From JARYGU01 sp033795365 (lineage in GTDB: Bacteria; Pseudomonadota; Alphaproteobacteria; Rhizobiales; Rhizobiaceae): a stretch of 64,000 nucleotides of DNA. Of the stretch, positions 16,046 to 24,557 are shown piece by piece. Under the pieces are notes generated by a model. That model worked only from the letters and a program-made list of their open reading frames with translations, made no database searches and was not told where the DNA came from. The stretch covers positions 682,001 to 746,000 of the forward strand of contig JARYGU010000001.1 in assembly GCA_033795365.1 (NCBI GenBank), in the 5' to 3' direction. Position 1 is the stretch's first letter; each line of letters starts with the position of its first letter. Made by a program: the position numbers and the translations under genes.

Positions 16046-16894
16046 ATGCGCGGATTTGGCGTTCACACCAGTATGTGGACCATGAATTGGGACCGGGCCG
16101 GAGCGGAAAAGGCGATCGCCGCCGCCGTCGGCTACAAGATGGATTTCATCGAGATCGCGCTCCTCAACGCTCCGGCCGTCGACACGGCGCATACGCGCGC
16201 ACTCCTGGAGAAGAATAATCTGCCGGCCGTGTGCTCGCTGGGATTGCCGGAAAGCGCCTGGGCCTCCGTCAGGCCCGAGGCCGCCATCGAGCATCTCAAA
16301 GTGGCGATCGACAAGACGGCGGAGATGGGCGCTCTGGCGCTTTCCGGCGTCATCTTCGGCGGCATCGGCGAACGCACCGGCATGCCACCGACCGAGAAGG
16401 AATACGACAACATCGCCTATGCGCTGACAGCAGCCGCCAAGCATGCGAAATCGCGCGGCATCGAACTCGGCGTCGAGGCGGTCAACCGCTACGAGAACCA
16501 CCTGATCAACACCGGAAAGCAGGCTGTCGAGATGATCGAGCGCGTCGGTGCGGACAATATCTTCGTCCATCTCGACACCTATCACATGAACATCGAGGAG
16601 AAGGGCGCCGTCAACGGCATTCTCGATGCGCGCGATCATCTGAAATACATCCACCTGTCGGAAAGCGACCGCGGCACGCCGGGCTACGGCAATTGCCCGT
16701 GGGACGCAATCTACGGCGCGCTGGCCGCCATCGGTTTCAAGGGCGGGCTTGCGATGGAGAGCTTCATCAACATGCCGCCGGAGGTCGCCTACGGACTTGC
16801 CGTCTGGCGGCCCGTCGCCAAGGACGAGGCGGAGGTGATGGGTAACGGCCTGCCGTTCCTGCGCAACAAGGCGAAGCAATACGGGCTGATCTGA
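16046..16894 (+). CDS. TIM-barrel sugar isomerase/epimerase (AP-endonuclease 2-like fold)
   Basis: 282 aa. The ATG at 16046 is preferred over one at 16040, which lies against the AAAGGA ribosome-binding site. The fold is that of D-tagatose 3-epimerase/xylose-isomerase-like proteins. Candidate metal ligands are Glu in LGVEAVNRYENHL, Asp and His in FVHLDTYHMNIEE, His in YIHLSESDRG and Glu in LAMESF, matching the Glu-Asp-His-Glu set of ketose 3-epimerases. It probably converts one ketose to another before phosphorylation by the next gene product. The exact sugar is not determinable. Confidence 0.88.
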   Translation: MRGFGVHTSMWTMNWDRAGAEKAIAAAVGYKMDFIEIALLNAPAVDTAHTRALLEKNNLPAVCSLGLPESAWASVRPEAAIEHLKVAIDKTAEMGALALSGVIFGGIGERTGMPPTEKEYDNIAYALTAAAKHAKSRGIELGVEAVNRYENHLINTGKQAVEMIERVGADNIFVHLDTYHMNIEEKGAVNGILDARDHLKYIHLSESDRGTPGYGNCPWDAIYGALAAIGFKGGLAMESFINMPPEVAYGLAVWRPVAKDEAEVMGNGLPFLRNKAKQYGLI

Positions 16895-16916
16895 GGGGCC
16901 GGCGGGAGAGGGCGGC

Positions 16917-18386
16917 ATGCAGGACAGGCAAAAGGGTACGGTCGCGGTCCTCGACGTCGGCAAGACGAATGTCAAGCTGAGCGTCGCGACCGCCGACGGC
17001 GGGCTGCTGGAGACGCTCAGCCTGCCCAATCCCGTGCGCGACGGTCCTCCCTGGCGACATCATGATCTCGCGGCGCTGCGCGAGTGGGTGCTCGATGCGC
17101 TGGGGGCCTGTTGCCGGCGCTATTCCGTCGAGGCCTTCGTGGCCTCCGGGCATGGGTCCGCAGGGGTGCTGGTCGCAGGAGATCCCGACGAAGGCGACGG
17201 GACGGCGCTTCCGATGATCGACTACGAGCAGCCGCTGCCGGCTGCGGTTCGAGAGGCTTACGAGCCTCTGAGCGGCTCCTTCCTCGACCGCGGCAGTGCC
17301 GTCATGCACGGCGCGACCCATCAGGCGCGCCAGCTCTACTGGATGGAGAAGGCCGATCCGGATGCCGTGGCCGAAGCGCGCTGGTTCCTCGGCGGGCCGC
17401 AATACTGGGCCTGGGTGATGAGCGGCGTCGCCGTGTCGGAAGCAAGTCTCCTCGGCGCGCAATCGCATCTCTGGAACGTCGCCGAGCAGCGCTGGTCGCC
17501 GATCGTGGCACATCGGGGCTGGTCTCGCCTGCTGCCGCCCTTTGCCAGGGCGTGGGAGACGATCGGCCGCGTTAGGCCTTCCCTTGCCTCGCGCCATGGG
17601 TTGCCGCCCGGGATGCGCGTGCTGGCCGGCGGACATGACAGCAGCCTGAACTACTACCGCTATCAGGCGGCGGGGCTTAATGATTTCGCGGTCGTCTCGA
17701 CCGGGACCTGGATCGTCGGGCTTTCGGACAGGACGCCGCTGGAGAGACTGGACGAGCATCGCGGCATGACCTGCAACAGCGACGTCTTCGGCAGGCCGCT
17801 CGGCGGCGTGCTTACCATGGGCGGGCGCGAATTCACCATCGTGGCGGGCAACGACGCTCCGCAGGAGAATGTCCGCCTCGACGTCGCCGAACGGCTCGTG
17901 CGGCAGGAGACGATGGCGCTGCCGTCCTTCGGAGACGACGACGGGCTCTTTCCGGGCAGCGCAGGGGCAGGGCGCATCGTCGGCAAGGCGCCGGAAACGG
18001 CTGAGGAGCGCAAGGCGCTTGCCCTGGTCTATTGCGCGCTCCTGACCGCGGAGTGCCTTGATGCTCTCGGCGAGGCGCAAACCGTCGTGCTCGACGGGAG
18101 CTTTCTTCGCGATCCGCTCTATCCGACGCTCGTTGCGGCCTTTGCGCCTGGCCGCCGCGTCCGCTTCAGCCTGGACGCCTACGGCGTCGCGTCGGGTGCC
18201 GCATTGCTTGCCGGCCATGAAGACCGGGTCGGCCCGGCGCCGGTGGCGCTGAGCGAGGCCGGCGGAACGGGCCGCGACGCATCGCTTTTTGCAGACTACG
18301 CGACGCGATGGCGTGCACGCGCCCGAACCGTCGCTTCCCCTTCCAGAAGAATCGAGACGAAAGGAGCCTTTCATGGCCGAGGATGA
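16917..18386 (+). CDS. FGGY-family carbohydrate kinase
   Basis: 489 aa. VAVLDVGKTNVKLSV is the N-terminal phosphate-binding loop of the actin-like ATPase fold, and LAGGHDSSLNYY holds the catalytic Asp of FGGY kinases. VSTGTWIVGLS and a later YCALLTAECLDAL are in the expected order. It phosphorylates a sugar, most likely the ketose made by the preceding isomerase, giving the phosphate that the following aldolase would split. The last 14 nt overlap the aldolase gene. Members include ribulo-, xylulo-, rhamnulo- and erythritol kinases; this one resembles the rhamnulokinase-like branch only loosely. Confidence 0.9.
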   Translation: MQDRQKGTVAVLDVGKTNVKLSVATADGGLLETLSLPNPVRDGPPWRHHDLAALREWVLDALGACCRRYSVEAFVASGHGSAGVLVAGDPDEGDGTALPMIDYEQPLPAAVREAYEPLSGSFLDRGSAVMHGATHQARQLYWMEKADPDAVAEARWFLGGPQYWAWVMSGVAVSEASLLGAQSHLWNVAEQRWSPIVAHRGWSRLLPPFARAWETIGRVRPSLASRHGLPPGMRVLAGGHDSSLNYYRYQAAGLNDFAVVSTGTWIVGLSDRTPLERLDEHRGMTCNSDVFGRPLGGVLTMGGREFTIVAGNDAPQENVRLDVAERLVRQETMALPSFGDDDGLFPGSAGAGRIVGKAPETAEERKALALVYCALLTAECLDALGEAQTVVLDGSFLRDPLYPTLVAAFAPGRRVRFSLDAYGVASGAALLAGHEDRVGPAPVALSEAGGTGRDASLFADYATRWRARARTVASPSRRIETKGAFHGRG

Positions 18387-19074
18387 AAAGAGCGCGCTTC
18401 GGCGCCAGATGGTGGATATCTGCTGCCGCATGAATTCGAGCGGCATCAATCAGGGTACGGCCGGCAATCTTTCGGTTCGAACCTCCGAGGGCTTCCTGAT
18501 AACGCCGTCCTCCATGCCTTATGAGACGATGACGCCCGAGGATCTGGTGGAGATGGATTTCGACGGCACCTATGTCGGGCACCGCCCGTCCTCCGAATGG
18601 CGCTTCCACCGCGATATCCTGAAGGCACGCAGCGACATCGATGTCGTGCTGCACTGCCATTCCATTTATGCGACGACGCTCGCCTGCCATCACAAGACGA
18701 TCCCGAGCTTCCACTATATGACCGGGATTGCCGGCGGAACGACGATCCGCTGCGCCGAATATGCAACTTTCGGCACGCAGGCGCTTTCGGACAATGCCAT
18801 CGTCGCGCTGAAGGACCGGCTCGCCTGCCTTCTCGGCCAGCACGGCCAGATATCGCTCGGCAAGACGCTGGAATCGGCGCTGTGGCTGGCGATCGAAGTC
18901 GAGACGCTGTCGCGCATCTATGTGCAGGCTCTGACGCTTGGCGAGCCTCCCGTGCTGCCCGACGACGAGATGGAGCGCGTGATCGAACAGATGCGCAAGA
19001 TGAGCTATGGCCGCGCGCCCGATGCCGAAGGCGTCAACGACGTCGCAAGGCCAAGGACGGCGGCGCGAAGCTGA
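18373..19074 (+). CDS. Class II aldolase (L-fuculose-phosphate aldolase-like)
   Basis: 233 aa. The zinc site of the family is fully present: Glu75 (SSEWRFH), His94 and His96 (LHCHSIYA) and His157 (LLGQHGQ), each shifted by two from the E. coli FucA positions. GNLS (32-35) and PSSMPYE (45-51) form the phosphate-binding loops. It would cleave a ketose 1-phosphate to dihydroxyacetone phosphate and an aldehyde; AraD-type 4-epimerases share the fold but normally act on pentulose 5-phosphates. The ATG follows AAAGGAG and lies inside the kinase gene. It is the last gene of the sugar operon. Confidence 0.9.
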   Translation: MAEDEKSALRRQMVDICCRMNSSGINQGTAGNLSVRTSEGFLITPSSMPYETMTPEDLVEMDFDGTYVGHRPSSEWRFHRDILKARSDIDVVLHCHSIYATTLACHHKTIPSFHYMTGIAGGTTIRCAEYATFGTQALSDNAIVALKDRLACLLGQHGQISLGKTLESALWLAIEVETLSRIYVQALTLGEPPVLPDDEMERVIEQMRKMSYGRAPDAEGVNDVARPRTAARS

Positions 19075-19123
19075 TCGCGTCTTGCCGACTTTCTGCTGCC
19101 GGCCAGGAAGATCGGCGAATATT

Positions 19124-19155
19124 GCCGGATGAAGGATGGACGGCCTTCATCCGGC
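19124..19155 (+). repeat. Perfect 12-bp inverted repeat between sugar operon and ogt
   Basis: GCCGGATGAAGG (19124-19135) and CCTTCATCCGGC (19144-19155) are exact complements around an 8-nt loop. No T-run follows on either side. It could end the sugar operon by a Rho-linked route or stabilise its 3' end. Confidence 0.6.
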
Positions 19156-19223
19156 GCAAGAATCGGGTTGAATTGCATCCGTATACCCACGATCTTCATG
19201 GTAATCGAATGCGGAGGTCCGTC

Positions 19224-19787
19224 ATGGAACAGGAACTGCACCGGTATCATGTCTTCGAAACCGCCGGCGGCTTTTGCGGCATCGCTTGGAATGACGTCGG
19301 AATCACGCGTTTTCAGCTTCCGACGAAGAGCGCGGATGCGACCGAGCGGCTTCTGCTGCGTCGGCTGGCGAATGCCGAACCGGGCGCGCCCGGACCCGAC
19401 GTGCTGAAGGCGGTCGCCGCCGTGAAACGCTATTTCCAGGGGGAGGAGACGGATTTTTCCGGCTTCGAACTCGATCTTCGCGGCGAGGACGCGTTCTTCA
19501 GGCAAATCTATCACGCCGCCCGGAAAATCGGCTGGGGACGAACGACCACTTACGGCTCGCTGGCGAAGGAACTCGGCGCCGGGCCGGAAGCCGCCCGCGA
19601 CGTCGGCCAGGCCATGGCAAAGAACCCCGTGGCTCTCCTGATACCCTGTCATCGCGTGCTGGCAGCCGGCGGCAAGGTCGGCGGCTTTTCGGCCCCCGGT
19701 GGGTCCTCGGCGAAGATCCGCATGCTCGAACTCGAAGGAATTCGCCTCGGACCGCCCGAACCGGCACAACAATCGCTGGCGTTTTAG
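19224..19787 (+). CDS. ogt: Methylated-DNA-[protein]-cysteine S-methyltransferase
   Basis: 187 aa. Repairs O6-methylguanine by irreversible transfer of the alkyl group to Cys142 in the IPCHRVL motif. GRTTTYGSLAKELG is the helix-turn-helix that reads the minor groove, and GGKVGGFS follows the active site as in all members. It lacks the N-terminal AraC/Ada domain, so it is the constitutive Ogt type rather than Ada. The ATG lies 7 nt after GGAGG. The frame is open far upstream, but that part is a shadow of the aldolase gene. Confidence 0.93.
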   Translation: MEQELHRYHVFETAGGFCGIAWNDVGITRFQLPTKSADATERLLLRRLANAEPGAPGPDVLKAVAAVKRYFQGEETDFSGFELDLRGEDAFFRQIYHAARKIGWGRTTTYGSLAKELGAGPEAARDVGQAMAKNPVALLIPCHRVLAAGGKVGGFSAPGGSSAKIRMLELEGIRLGPPEPAQQSLAF

Positions 19788-19856
19788 AGCAATTCCAGGA
19801 ATTGCGTAGAACAATGGCGTAAAGTGCAGCGGATGAATAGGATCGCGACGCGCCTT
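19786..19856. repeat. Rhizobial dispersed intergenic repeat (fragment)
   Basis: The stretch beginning TTAGAGCAATTCCAGGAATT and ending GATCGCGACGCGCC resembles the short intergenic palindromic elements dispersed through Rhizobiaceae genomes. AATTCCAGGAATT is a small inverted repeat. It separates two convergent genes and may act as a 3'-end structure. Recognition is from memory of the family, not alignment. Confidence 0.5.
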
Positions 19857-21273
19857 AGTCGACGAACTCGACGGTCACGCCGGGGCTGACCATCTTGGCA
19901 AGTTCGGTGGCATCCCAGTTGGTCAGGCGAATGCAGCCGTGGCTCTGGGTCTTGCCGATCTTGGACGGGTCAGGCGTGCCGTGGATGCCGTAGGTAGGCT
20001 TCGAAAGCGCGATCCAGACGGTTCCGACAGGCCCGTTCGGGCCGGGCGGAATGTTCAGGATCTTGTCGTTGTTGCCCTGCTTGAAGTTGATCTTCGGATT
20101 GTAGGTATAGCCCGGATTGAGCGCGATGCGCTCCACCGTGACTATGCCGGAGGGCGAGGGCGTGTCGGCGGAGCCAATGCTTGCCGGATAGGCGGCGATG
20201 AGTTCTCCGGCCTCGTCATAGGCGAGAACCTGCTTGCGGCCCTTGTCGGCCATGATCTTGGCCACCTTGCCGGTCTTTGCCGGGCCGGTGTTGACCACCT
20301 TGATGATCGTTCCGGGGATGGTGAAATCGACGCCGGGGTTCATTTCCTTCAGATAGGCCTCGTCCATGTGGAATTTTTCCGCCAGCATTTCCGCGGTGGA
20401 CGTGAAGGAAAGCGCCGGCAGAGCCGCTTTGTGGGAATAGTCCTCCGGAATGGAAGCGACGTAAGGACCGGCCGCATCCGCCGGTGTGATCTCGTACGTG
20501 GTGAAAGCCATGCCGCCCGTCAGGCGCAGCCGTTCGAGAACGGCTTCCGTGTCGTTCGGGTCCAGAGTTTCGCCTTTTGCCTTTTGCCAGGCCTCGATCG
20601 CCTTCATGACGTTCGAGCCCTTCTTGCCGTCGATGACGCCGGGGGAAAAACCTTCACGGTCGAGGAAGACCTGCAGCGCGGTGATTTCGGCGGATGATTT
20701 CTTGCCGATGGCGATCGCCGGATCGAATTGCGGGCCCGGCACGAATTCTTCCCGTCCCTGACCGAGCGGATCGGGAAGACCGGCATATCCGTCCGGCGCC
20801 TCGCCGCCAGGAAATTCTTGCGATCCGTAGGCCTCGTCGCGCGGGAAGGCGTCCGGCAGGGTTCCGCGCTCGACGGCCTGCGGTATCGTGCCCGTTACGA
20901 CGTCGTCGCCGAAGCCGCCGCGGGGCGCCGGCGGATAATAGTCTTCATTGGTTTCCGGATAACCCGCAACGGGGCGGTAACGGTCGCGGCGAAAATCGCG
21001 GTCGTTGCGCGAGAAGTCGCGGCCGGCCGGCGTTGCCGTCGCGATGACGTTGCCCCAATCGTCCACGAGCACGCGGCGGCCGCGTGCGTCGCGCATCACC
21101 CTTACGCTGCCGTCGTCCGGTACGTAGTCCAGAATGTCGCCGTTCGGCGTGACATAGACGCTGCGATCGCGCCCGTAGGGTTCCTGCGCGCGCGCAGGCA
21201 TGCCCGCAACGGCGAGAAAGGACGCCATCGCAATGAAGGAAATGCTTGTTTTGAAAGCAAAATTCACGATCAA
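19855..21273 (-). CDS. Exported L,D-transpeptidase (YkuD domain) with peptidoglycan-binding domain
   Basis: About 472 aa. Signal peptide ending at PARA|QE. Then a low-complexity region rich in Arg, Asp, Pro and Tyr; a peptidoglycan-binding-like domain (EITALQVFLDREGFSPGVID); a LysM-like stretch (AEMLAEKFHMDEAYLKEMNP); and a C-terminal YkuD domain with HGTPDP and HGCIRL, Cys447 being the nucleophile. It forms 3-3 cross-links or attaches proteins to peptidoglycan. No ATG begins the frame: the longest form starts with TTG (21271-21273), but GTG at 21265-21267 has better spacing from GGCAGG and is the likelier start. Confidence 0.9.
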   Translation of the reverse strand: MIVNFAFKTSISFIAMASFLAVAGMPARAQEPYGRDRSVYVTPNGDILDYVPDDGSVRVMRDARGRRVLVDDWGNVIATATPAGRDFSRNDRDFRRDRYRPVAGYPETNEDYYPPAPRGGFGDDVVTGTIPQAVERGTLPDAFPRDEAYGSQEFPGGEAPDGYAGLPDPLGQGREEFVPGPQFDPAIAIGKKSSAEITALQVFLDREGFSPGVIDGKKGSNVMKAIEAWQKAKGETLDPNDTEAVLERLRLTGGMAFTTYEITPADAAGPYVASIPEDYSHKAALPALSFTSTAEMLAEKFHMDEAYLKEMNPGVDFTIPGTIIKVVNTGPAKTGKVAKIMADKGRKQVLAYDEAGELIAAYPASIGSADTPSPSGIVTVERIALNPGYTYNPKINFKQGNNDKILNIPPGPNGPVGTVWIALSKPTYGIHGTPDPSKIGKTQSHGCIRLTNWDATELAKMVSPGVTVEFVD

Positions 21274-21492
21274 ACCTGCCGTCTAGTACATATCGCGCGG
21301 AAGAGACATCCGAATTTCGACGTTAATATGGAAAACTGAATCGAGGGTTAACATATGCCTAACGACCATGAGCGATTTTTGACGGATGATGCAACCGTGC
21401 ATCTCTGATTCTTTTAATGAAGGACGCACACAGTTCGTTCCGCCCGCATTCATTGCCGGCGTTGCGGTGAGCCAAAAATGCAGGAGACGATC

Positions 21493-22347
21493 ATGACCTT
21501 TGTCCTCGCCGGCGACACGCCGGGACGGTCCTTCCGGATCGCGCTGACGCCGGATTCGGTCCTCGACATCGGCAGCGCGATATTCGATGGAGTGGAACTC
21601 GCTCCCGGATCGGCGATCCCTTCGGACGGCGATCCCCGCATCGACCGGGCGCTGCCCGGGCTGCTCTTCACTTGCGGCCCGGATCACATACGCCATCCCG
21701 AACCGGTCGAAGGCGCCACCGACGGGCGGCGTTATCCTCTGCATGGTTCCTTCTCCTCCCACCCGGCAAGAGACATATTGATGGAGGAGGATGCGGAGGA
21801 GGTTGTCTGTTCCGCGCATGTTCCGGCAAGGCTTGCCAACGGCGAAAGGGCAGAGCTGCAGCGGCGGTGGCGGGCCGACCGGCGGACCGGCGAAATCCGC
21901 CTGGAGGACCGGGTGACGAATGCCGGCGACAGAGCCTGGCCTCCGGCGGCGATGTACCATCTCAATCTCGGCACCCGGCTTTTCGATGACGGCACCATGC
22001 TGACCGGCGCGATGCTGCCGGAAGGCAAGCTGCCGTGGCGCTTCGGCGAGGGGGACATGTCCATCTTCTGCGTTCCGGCGGCCGGCGCGGCGAAGGATGG
22101 ATGGGCGGAGATCGAAATCGGGCCGATCGCGGCGCTTGGCGGCAGGAGCCTGCATGTCGGCTTCCGCACGGACACGCTGCCTTTCCTGCAGGTCTGGCGA
22201 AACCAGTCGCCGAGATGCCACGTGATGGGCATAGAGCCCGTCTCGCACCGGCTTGCGCCAAGGGCGGAGCTGATCGCGACGGGCGAAATGGCATCCTTCG
22301 ATCCCGGTGCCTCGGTCGATTATGCGCTGACCTTCTCGGTTCGCTGA
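21493..22347 (+). CDS. Aldose 1-epimerase-like protein (DUF4432 type)
   Basis: 284 aa from ATG 21493, which AGGAG precedes at normal spacing; an ATG five codons earlier has no such site. The beta-sandwich of the galactose mutarotase superfamily is suggested by YPLHGSFSSHPARD, a middle His in MYHLNLGTRLF, and a C-terminal segment VMGIEPVSHRLAP. These match the DUF4432 group, whose members bind carbohydrates but are mostly uncharacterised. It is a stand-alone gene, not part of the upstream sugar operon, and transcribed divergently from the L,D-transpeptidase. Confidence 0.78.
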   Translation: MTFVLAGDTPGRSFRIALTPDSVLDIGSAIFDGVELAPGSAIPSDGDPRIDRALPGLLFTCGPDHIRHPEPVEGATDGRRYPLHGSFSSHPARDILMEEDAEEVVCSAHVPARLANGERAELQRRWRADRRTGEIRLEDRVTNAGDRAWPPAAMYHLNLGTRLFDDGTMLTGAMLPEGKLPWRFGEGDMSIFCVPAAGAAKDGWAEIEIGPIAALGGRSLHVGFRTDTLPFLQVWRNQSPRCHVMGIEPVSHRLAPRAELIATGEMASFDPGASVDYALTFSVR

Positions 22348-22425
22348 GATGGGCCATTGAAGATTGACGCTCGGACGTGCGAGGCTTAAACGAGGAGCCG
22401 CAATTTCTTTGAGGAAGGGTCGCCT

Positions 22426-22764
22426 ATGGATATCCGGCAGATCAACGATGAATATTCCGTTTCCGGCCAGATCACGGTCGAGGATCTGGATGAGATCAAG
22501 GCGCTCGGCTTCAAATCCATCGTATGCCACCGGCCGGACCACGAGGCGCCGGATCAGCCGGAATTTGCGGCGGTCGCCGTCCGTGCCAGGGAACTGGGGC
22601 TCGATATCGCGCATGTTCCGGTCGGACCGATGGGCGTGACTGTGGAAGCGGTCAACGGCATGGTCGATGCGCTCGACGAATTCCCGCGTCCGATGCTCGG
22701 CTATTGCCGCTCCGGCGCCCGCTCCACCGCCATCTACGAGAAGTCTCAGCACATCCGCAGCTGA
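22426..22764 (+). CDS. DUF442 (TIGR01244-type) phosphatase/sulfurtransferase-like protein
   Basis: 112 aa. It has the fold signature of the small DUF442 family: an early ISVSGQIT-like segment (YSVSGQITVEDL), IVCHRPDHE and the active-site loop YCRSGARS with Cys94. The loop is one residue shorter than the C-X5-R loop of tyrosine phosphatases. Close relatives are fused to beta-lactamase-like sulfur dioxygenases in persulfide metabolism (Blh-type proteins), and some are called Bigr phosphatases. Here it stands alone. GAGGAAGGG precedes the ATG. A role in reactive-sulfur handling is possible but unproven. Confidence 0.82.
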   Translation: MDIRQINDEYSVSGQITVEDLDEIKALGFKSIVCHRPDHEAPDQPEFAAVAVRARELGLDIAHVPVGPMGVTVEAVNGMVDALDEFPRPMLGYCRSGARSTAIYEKSQHIRS

Positions 22765-22804
22765 AAAAGCGGCTGAAACGAAAAAATAAGGCGGTGGCTA
22801 GGCT

Positions 22805-22910
22805 CTAGAGCGCCGCGCGTTCAATTGAACGCGCAAAGGACGCTCTAGCTTTTTGAATCTAGAGCATCTTTCCGCATTCAGGTGATTCCACCTGAATGCG
22901 GGATGCTCTA
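22805..22910. repeat. Pair of rhizobial intergenic palindromes
   Basis: Two adjacent hairpins. The first has outer arms CTAGAGCG/CGCTCTAG (22805-22812, 22841-22848) around a perfect 20-bp palindrome (22815-22834). The second has outer arms TAGAGCATC/GATGCTCTA (22860-22868, 22902-22910) and perfect inner arms CGCATTCAGGTG/CACCTGAATGCG (22873-22884, 22889-22900). The last arm contains the stop codon of the following minus-strand gene, so the element may serve as a bidirectional 3' structure for both convergent genes. Confidence 0.75.
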
Positions 22911-24557
22911 GCCTCCATCCCGGATGTCGGAGAGCGTCCGGGTCGGGGTGATCGCTTCCGGATCGAGCTTGATCTCGATGATCGACGGCTTGCCGCTTGC
23001 GCGCGCCCGTTCGAAGGCAGGTGCGAATTCCGCGGTCTTCTCGACAGTCTCGCCGTGGCCGCCATAGGCGACCGCAAGGGTGGCGAAATCCGGATTGGTG
23101 AGATCGGTGGCGCTGACGCGCCCCGGATATTCCCGCTCCTGATGCATCCGGATCGTGCCGTAGATGCCGTTGTTGACGACGACGGTGATGATCGGCAGTC
23201 CGTATCTGACGGCGGTTGCGAATTCCTGACCATGCATGAGGAAGCATCCGTCGCCGGCAAAGCAGATGACCTCACGCTCGGGAAACAGCCGCTTGGCGGC
23301 GACTGCGGCAGGCAGGCCGTAGCCCATCGAGCCGGATGTCGGGGCTGCCTGCGTGGCATAGCGTCGGAAGCGATGGAAGCGATGCACCCAGGTGGCGTAG
23401 TTCCCGGCGCCGTTGGTGAAGATCGTATCCTCGGCGGTGTTTTCCTCGATCCACGTCATGATCGGCCCCATCTGCACGCTGCCCGGACCGGTCATGGGCG
23501 GGATCGACCATGCGAGATAGGCCGCATGCATCGCCTCCGTACGTTCCGCCCAGCGAGGCGGAGAGGACGGGGAGAGCGCGGCAAGGGCGGCTACGAAGTC
23601 GGCTGGCGCCGCGACGATTGCCAGATCCGGCCGATAGACGCGCCCGAGCTCGGACGGATCAGGATGGATATGGACGAGCGTCTGCTTCGGATAGGGGCTG
23701 TCGATCAGCGTGTAGCCCGAAGAGGGCATTTCGGAGAAGCGCGCACCGAGGAGGACGACGAGATCGCTTTCCCGGATCTCCCTGCCGAGCGCCGGATTGA
23801 TGCCGATGCCGGAATCGCCGGCATAATTCGGGTGCAGATGATCGAACAGCATCTGGCGGCGGAAGGAGCAGGAGACGGGCAGTGCCCATCGTTCGGCGAA
23901 ACCCGTGAACTCCGCCACGCTTTGCGCGTCCCAGCGGGTGCCCCCGAGAATGACGACGGGGCGCTCCGCCTTTTCCAGCAGGCGAGCGAACTCGGCGATC
24001 TGGCGCGGGCCGGGATGACTTTCCACCGGCCGGTAGGCTTTCGGCTGCGGCGCCTCGACCGGCGAGGTCAGCATGTCCTCCGGCAATGCGAGGACAACCG
24101 GACCGGGCCGCCCGGAGGTGGCGACGGCGAATGCCCGCGTGACGAATTCCGGTATGCGGGCGGGATCGTCGATCTCCGCCACCCATTTGGCCACTTCGGT
24201 GAAGGCACGGCGATACTCGATCTCCTGGAAAGCCTCGCGTTCGCGGGCATCGCGCTGCACCTGGCCGATGAAGAGGATCATCGGCACGGAATCCTGCCTG
24301 GCGATATGCAGGCCCGCGGAGGCATTGGTCGCGCCCGGACCGCGCGTCACCATGCAGATGCCCGGCTCGCCGGTAAGCCTGCCCCAGCAATCCGCCATCA
24401 TCGCGGCTCCGCCCTCCTGACGGCAGACAAGGACGTCGATATCCGTATCATGCAACGCATCGAGCACGGCGAGGTAGCTTTCTCCGGGCACGCAGGCGAT
24501 GCGCTTCACCCCGTTGGCGACCAGCGCGTCGACGATCAGTTGTCCTCCGGTTTTCAT
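22908..24557 (-). CDS. Thiamine-diphosphate-binding enzyme, acetolactate-synthase-like
   Basis: 549 aa. N-terminal domain with CRQEGGAAMMAD (Glu48, cofactor activation), central domain with PVVILGGTRW, and C-terminal domain with CFAGDGCFLMHGQE near residue 434 ending in VVVNNGIYG, a complete GDG...NN cofactor motif. Overall it reads like the large subunit of acetohydroxyacid synthase without a small subunit gene nearby. It overlaps the upstream CoA-transferase by 4 nt. CoA-transferase plus ThDP enzyme recalls the oxalate pathway (frc/oxc), but no oxalyl-CoA-specific feature was recognised. The stop codon is embedded in an intergenic palindrome. Confidence 0.85.
   Translation of the reverse strand: MKTGGQLIVDALVANGVKRIACVPGESYLAVLDALHDTDIDVLVCRQEGGAAMMADCWGRLTGEPGICMVTRGPGATNASAGLHIARQDSVPMILFIGQVQRDAREREAFQEIEYRRAFTEVAKWVAEIDDPARIPEFVTRAFAVATSGRPGPVVLALPEDMLTSPVEAPQPKAYRPVESHPGPRQIAEFARLLEKAERPVVILGGTRWDAQSVAEFTGFAERWALPVSCSFRRQMLFDHLHPNYAGDSGIGINPALGREIRESDLVVLLGARFSEMPSSGYTLIDSPYPKQTLVHIHPDPSELGRVYRPDLAIVAAPADFVAALAALSPSSPPRWAERTEAMHAAYLAWSIPPMTGPGSVQMGPIMTWIEENTAEDTIFTNGAGNYATWVHRFHRFRRYATQAAPTSGSMGYGLPAAVAAKRLFPEREVICFAGDGCFLMHGQEFATAVRYGLPIITVVVNNGIYGTIRMHQEREYPGRVSATDLTNPDFATLAVAYGGHGETVEKTAEFAPAFERARASGKPSIIEIKLDPEAITPTRTLSDIRDGG

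Noticed and set aside
11458..19074. Naming the sugar operon as the rhamnose (rha) operon
   Set aside because: The regulator is LacI type and there is no RhaU-like mutarotase or RhaI/RhaD pair; an epimerase-type barrel is present instead.
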